Shown: in pieces, positions 32,311-32,848 of the stretch | How the letters are laid out: every line of letters begins with the position of its first letter | Position numbering within the stretch: position 1 is the stretch's first letter | Source of the DNA: Galbitalea sp036271795 | Lineage (GTDB): Bacteria > Actinomycetota > Actinomycetes > Actinomycetales > Microbacteriaceae | NCBI GenBank assembly: GCA_036271795.1 | Contig: DATAZY010000072.1 | Span: forward strand, 1 to 32,848 | Length of the DNA: 32,848 nt | Direction: 5' to 3' | Translations under genes and position numbers: made by a program | Notes under the pieces: generated by a model | The model's input: the letters and a program-made list of their open reading frames with translations, nothing else | Told to the model about the DNA's origin: nothing | Database searches by the model: none

Positions 32311-32433
32311 AATGAGAGTGCCTTGCATTAGGAACTAACGACAACCAAACTGGACCAAAAGCTGCCTCCCGACCGGCGGGCGGAAACCATCGAAAACCCC
32401 ACATTCGGTGGACCAGTCGGTGGGGGCTGGACA

Positions 32434-32848
32434 AGCCGGAAGTCATGATGTTCGGCACGGGTGACGATCGACCGTGCGTTGCGAACCGCCATCAGCATGA
32501 GCATCAACGTGTAGTTGGCGACACTGTCAGGCGAATACGCGACACCCTCAACACAGATGCCGACGGTGCGCGCGAAGTCCACATCGATGTGGTTGTGTCC
32601 CGTGCTTCTGGTCGAGATGTACTCGACACCGGCTTCGCTGAGCGAGCGGAGCGTGGAGTTTGTGATTTGAGTCTTGTGGTCGACGCTGATGCACCGGTTC
32701 CCGATTGCCAGCTCGATAGTGGCTTCCGATAAGGCTGCAGTGGTGATCCGGGGTGTGACGCCAAAGCCAGGCGCCACCGCGCGGAACAGGTCAGCCTCAT
32801 CCAGGCCGCACCCATAGATGGAGATTCCCATCCGGCCAGCGGCAGGCG
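32434..32848 (-). pseudogene. vanH: VanH D-lactate dehydrogenase, truncated by the IS3 element
   Basis: The reading frame from the right edge begins MGISIYGCGLDEADLFRAVA and continues NRCISVDHKTQIT, YISTRSTGHNHIDVDFA, AYSPDSVANYTLMLMLMAVRNARSIV and HHDFRL, a close match to VanH, the enzyme that makes D-lactate for D-Ala-D-Lac peptidoglycan precursors in glycopeptide resistance. After HDFRL the homology stops exactly at the IS end. Only the N-terminal 132 residues remain; the NAD-binding fold and the catalytic Arg, Glu and His of the family are gone, so it cannot work. The start may be ATG 32831 or further right, outside the window. No vanA or vanX is seen downstream (to the left), so the rest of the cluster was deleted. 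Confidence 0.85.

Larger units (their letters stand above)
31108..32433 (+). mobile_element. IS3-family insertion sequence (IS407/IS51-like group), degraded
   Basis: The element has the OrfA/OrfB pair of IS3 and is 1326 bases by the outer ends. The left end TGTCCGGCCCCC and the right end (other strand) TGTCCAGCCCCC match, and both continue to TGGTCCA, giving 18 of 25 positions identical. A second inward-facing match, TTTTGGTCCA followed by a related stretch, lies near 32352-32361, so the right end is either complex or rearranged. There is no target duplication: the flanks are GGG and AGC. The right end cuts vanH. Both a stop in orfA and odd residues in orfB suggest decay. Confidence 0.75.

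Overview
The window is high-GC DNA of an actinobacterium. Gene content (Pmt mannosyltransferase divergent from rsmI, a DUF222-type HNH endonuclease remnant, a group II truncated haemoglobin, a Ddn-like deazaflavin enzyme) and the codon style point to Microbacteriaceae or a close relative. That placement is inference; there is no rRNA gene to confirm it.

Layout. (1) 1-7160 is ordinary chromosome: the 3' end of a YyaL/DUF255 gene, a rhodanese-type sulfurtransferase, a translationally coupled metY/CoA-binding pair, a small two-helix membrane protein, pmt, and rsmI. (2) About 7160-18269 is an integrated mobile element. It starts beside a decapitated HNH endonuclease gene and carries a large serine recombinase, a palindrome-rich segment, a three-gene operon (secreted protein, lipoprotein, cytoplasmic protein), a possible oriT hairpin, a full-length MobF relaxase-helicase, a beta-rich protein of unknown role, and a two-gene nucleotidyltransferase module resembling a toxin-antitoxin pair. 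No second half of the HNH gene is present, so the right end is lost or outside the window. (3) 18270-20414 is an IS21-family element with matching ends, whose istA carries an in-frame stop between its catalytic Asp and Glu segments.

(4) 20777-26546 is an unusual accessory block: a P-loop kinase divergent from a run of a FAD-dependent aromatic hydroxylase with an extra N-terminal domain, a PadR regulator, and a complete leucyl-tRNA synthetase. The order suggests a drug-response cassette that combines modification of an aromatic compound with a spare target enzyme; this is inference. (5) 26643-30970 is accessory or chromosomal metabolism and regulation: a CGNR zinc-finger regulator divergent from a LysE exporter, an ABM monooxygenase/truncated haemoglobin operon divergent from a TetR regulator, a deazaflavin-dependent nitroreductase-like protein, a small basic protein and an ArsR-type regulator. 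(6) 31108-32433 is a degraded IS3-family element abutting the right-hand gene, vanH of a glycopeptide-resistance cluster, which is cut after about 132 codons.

Overall the window reads as a mobile-element landing zone with resistance-related cargo, several parts of it visibly inactivated (HNH endonuclease, istA, IS3 orfA, vanH). No tRNA, rRNA or CRISPR array was seen.
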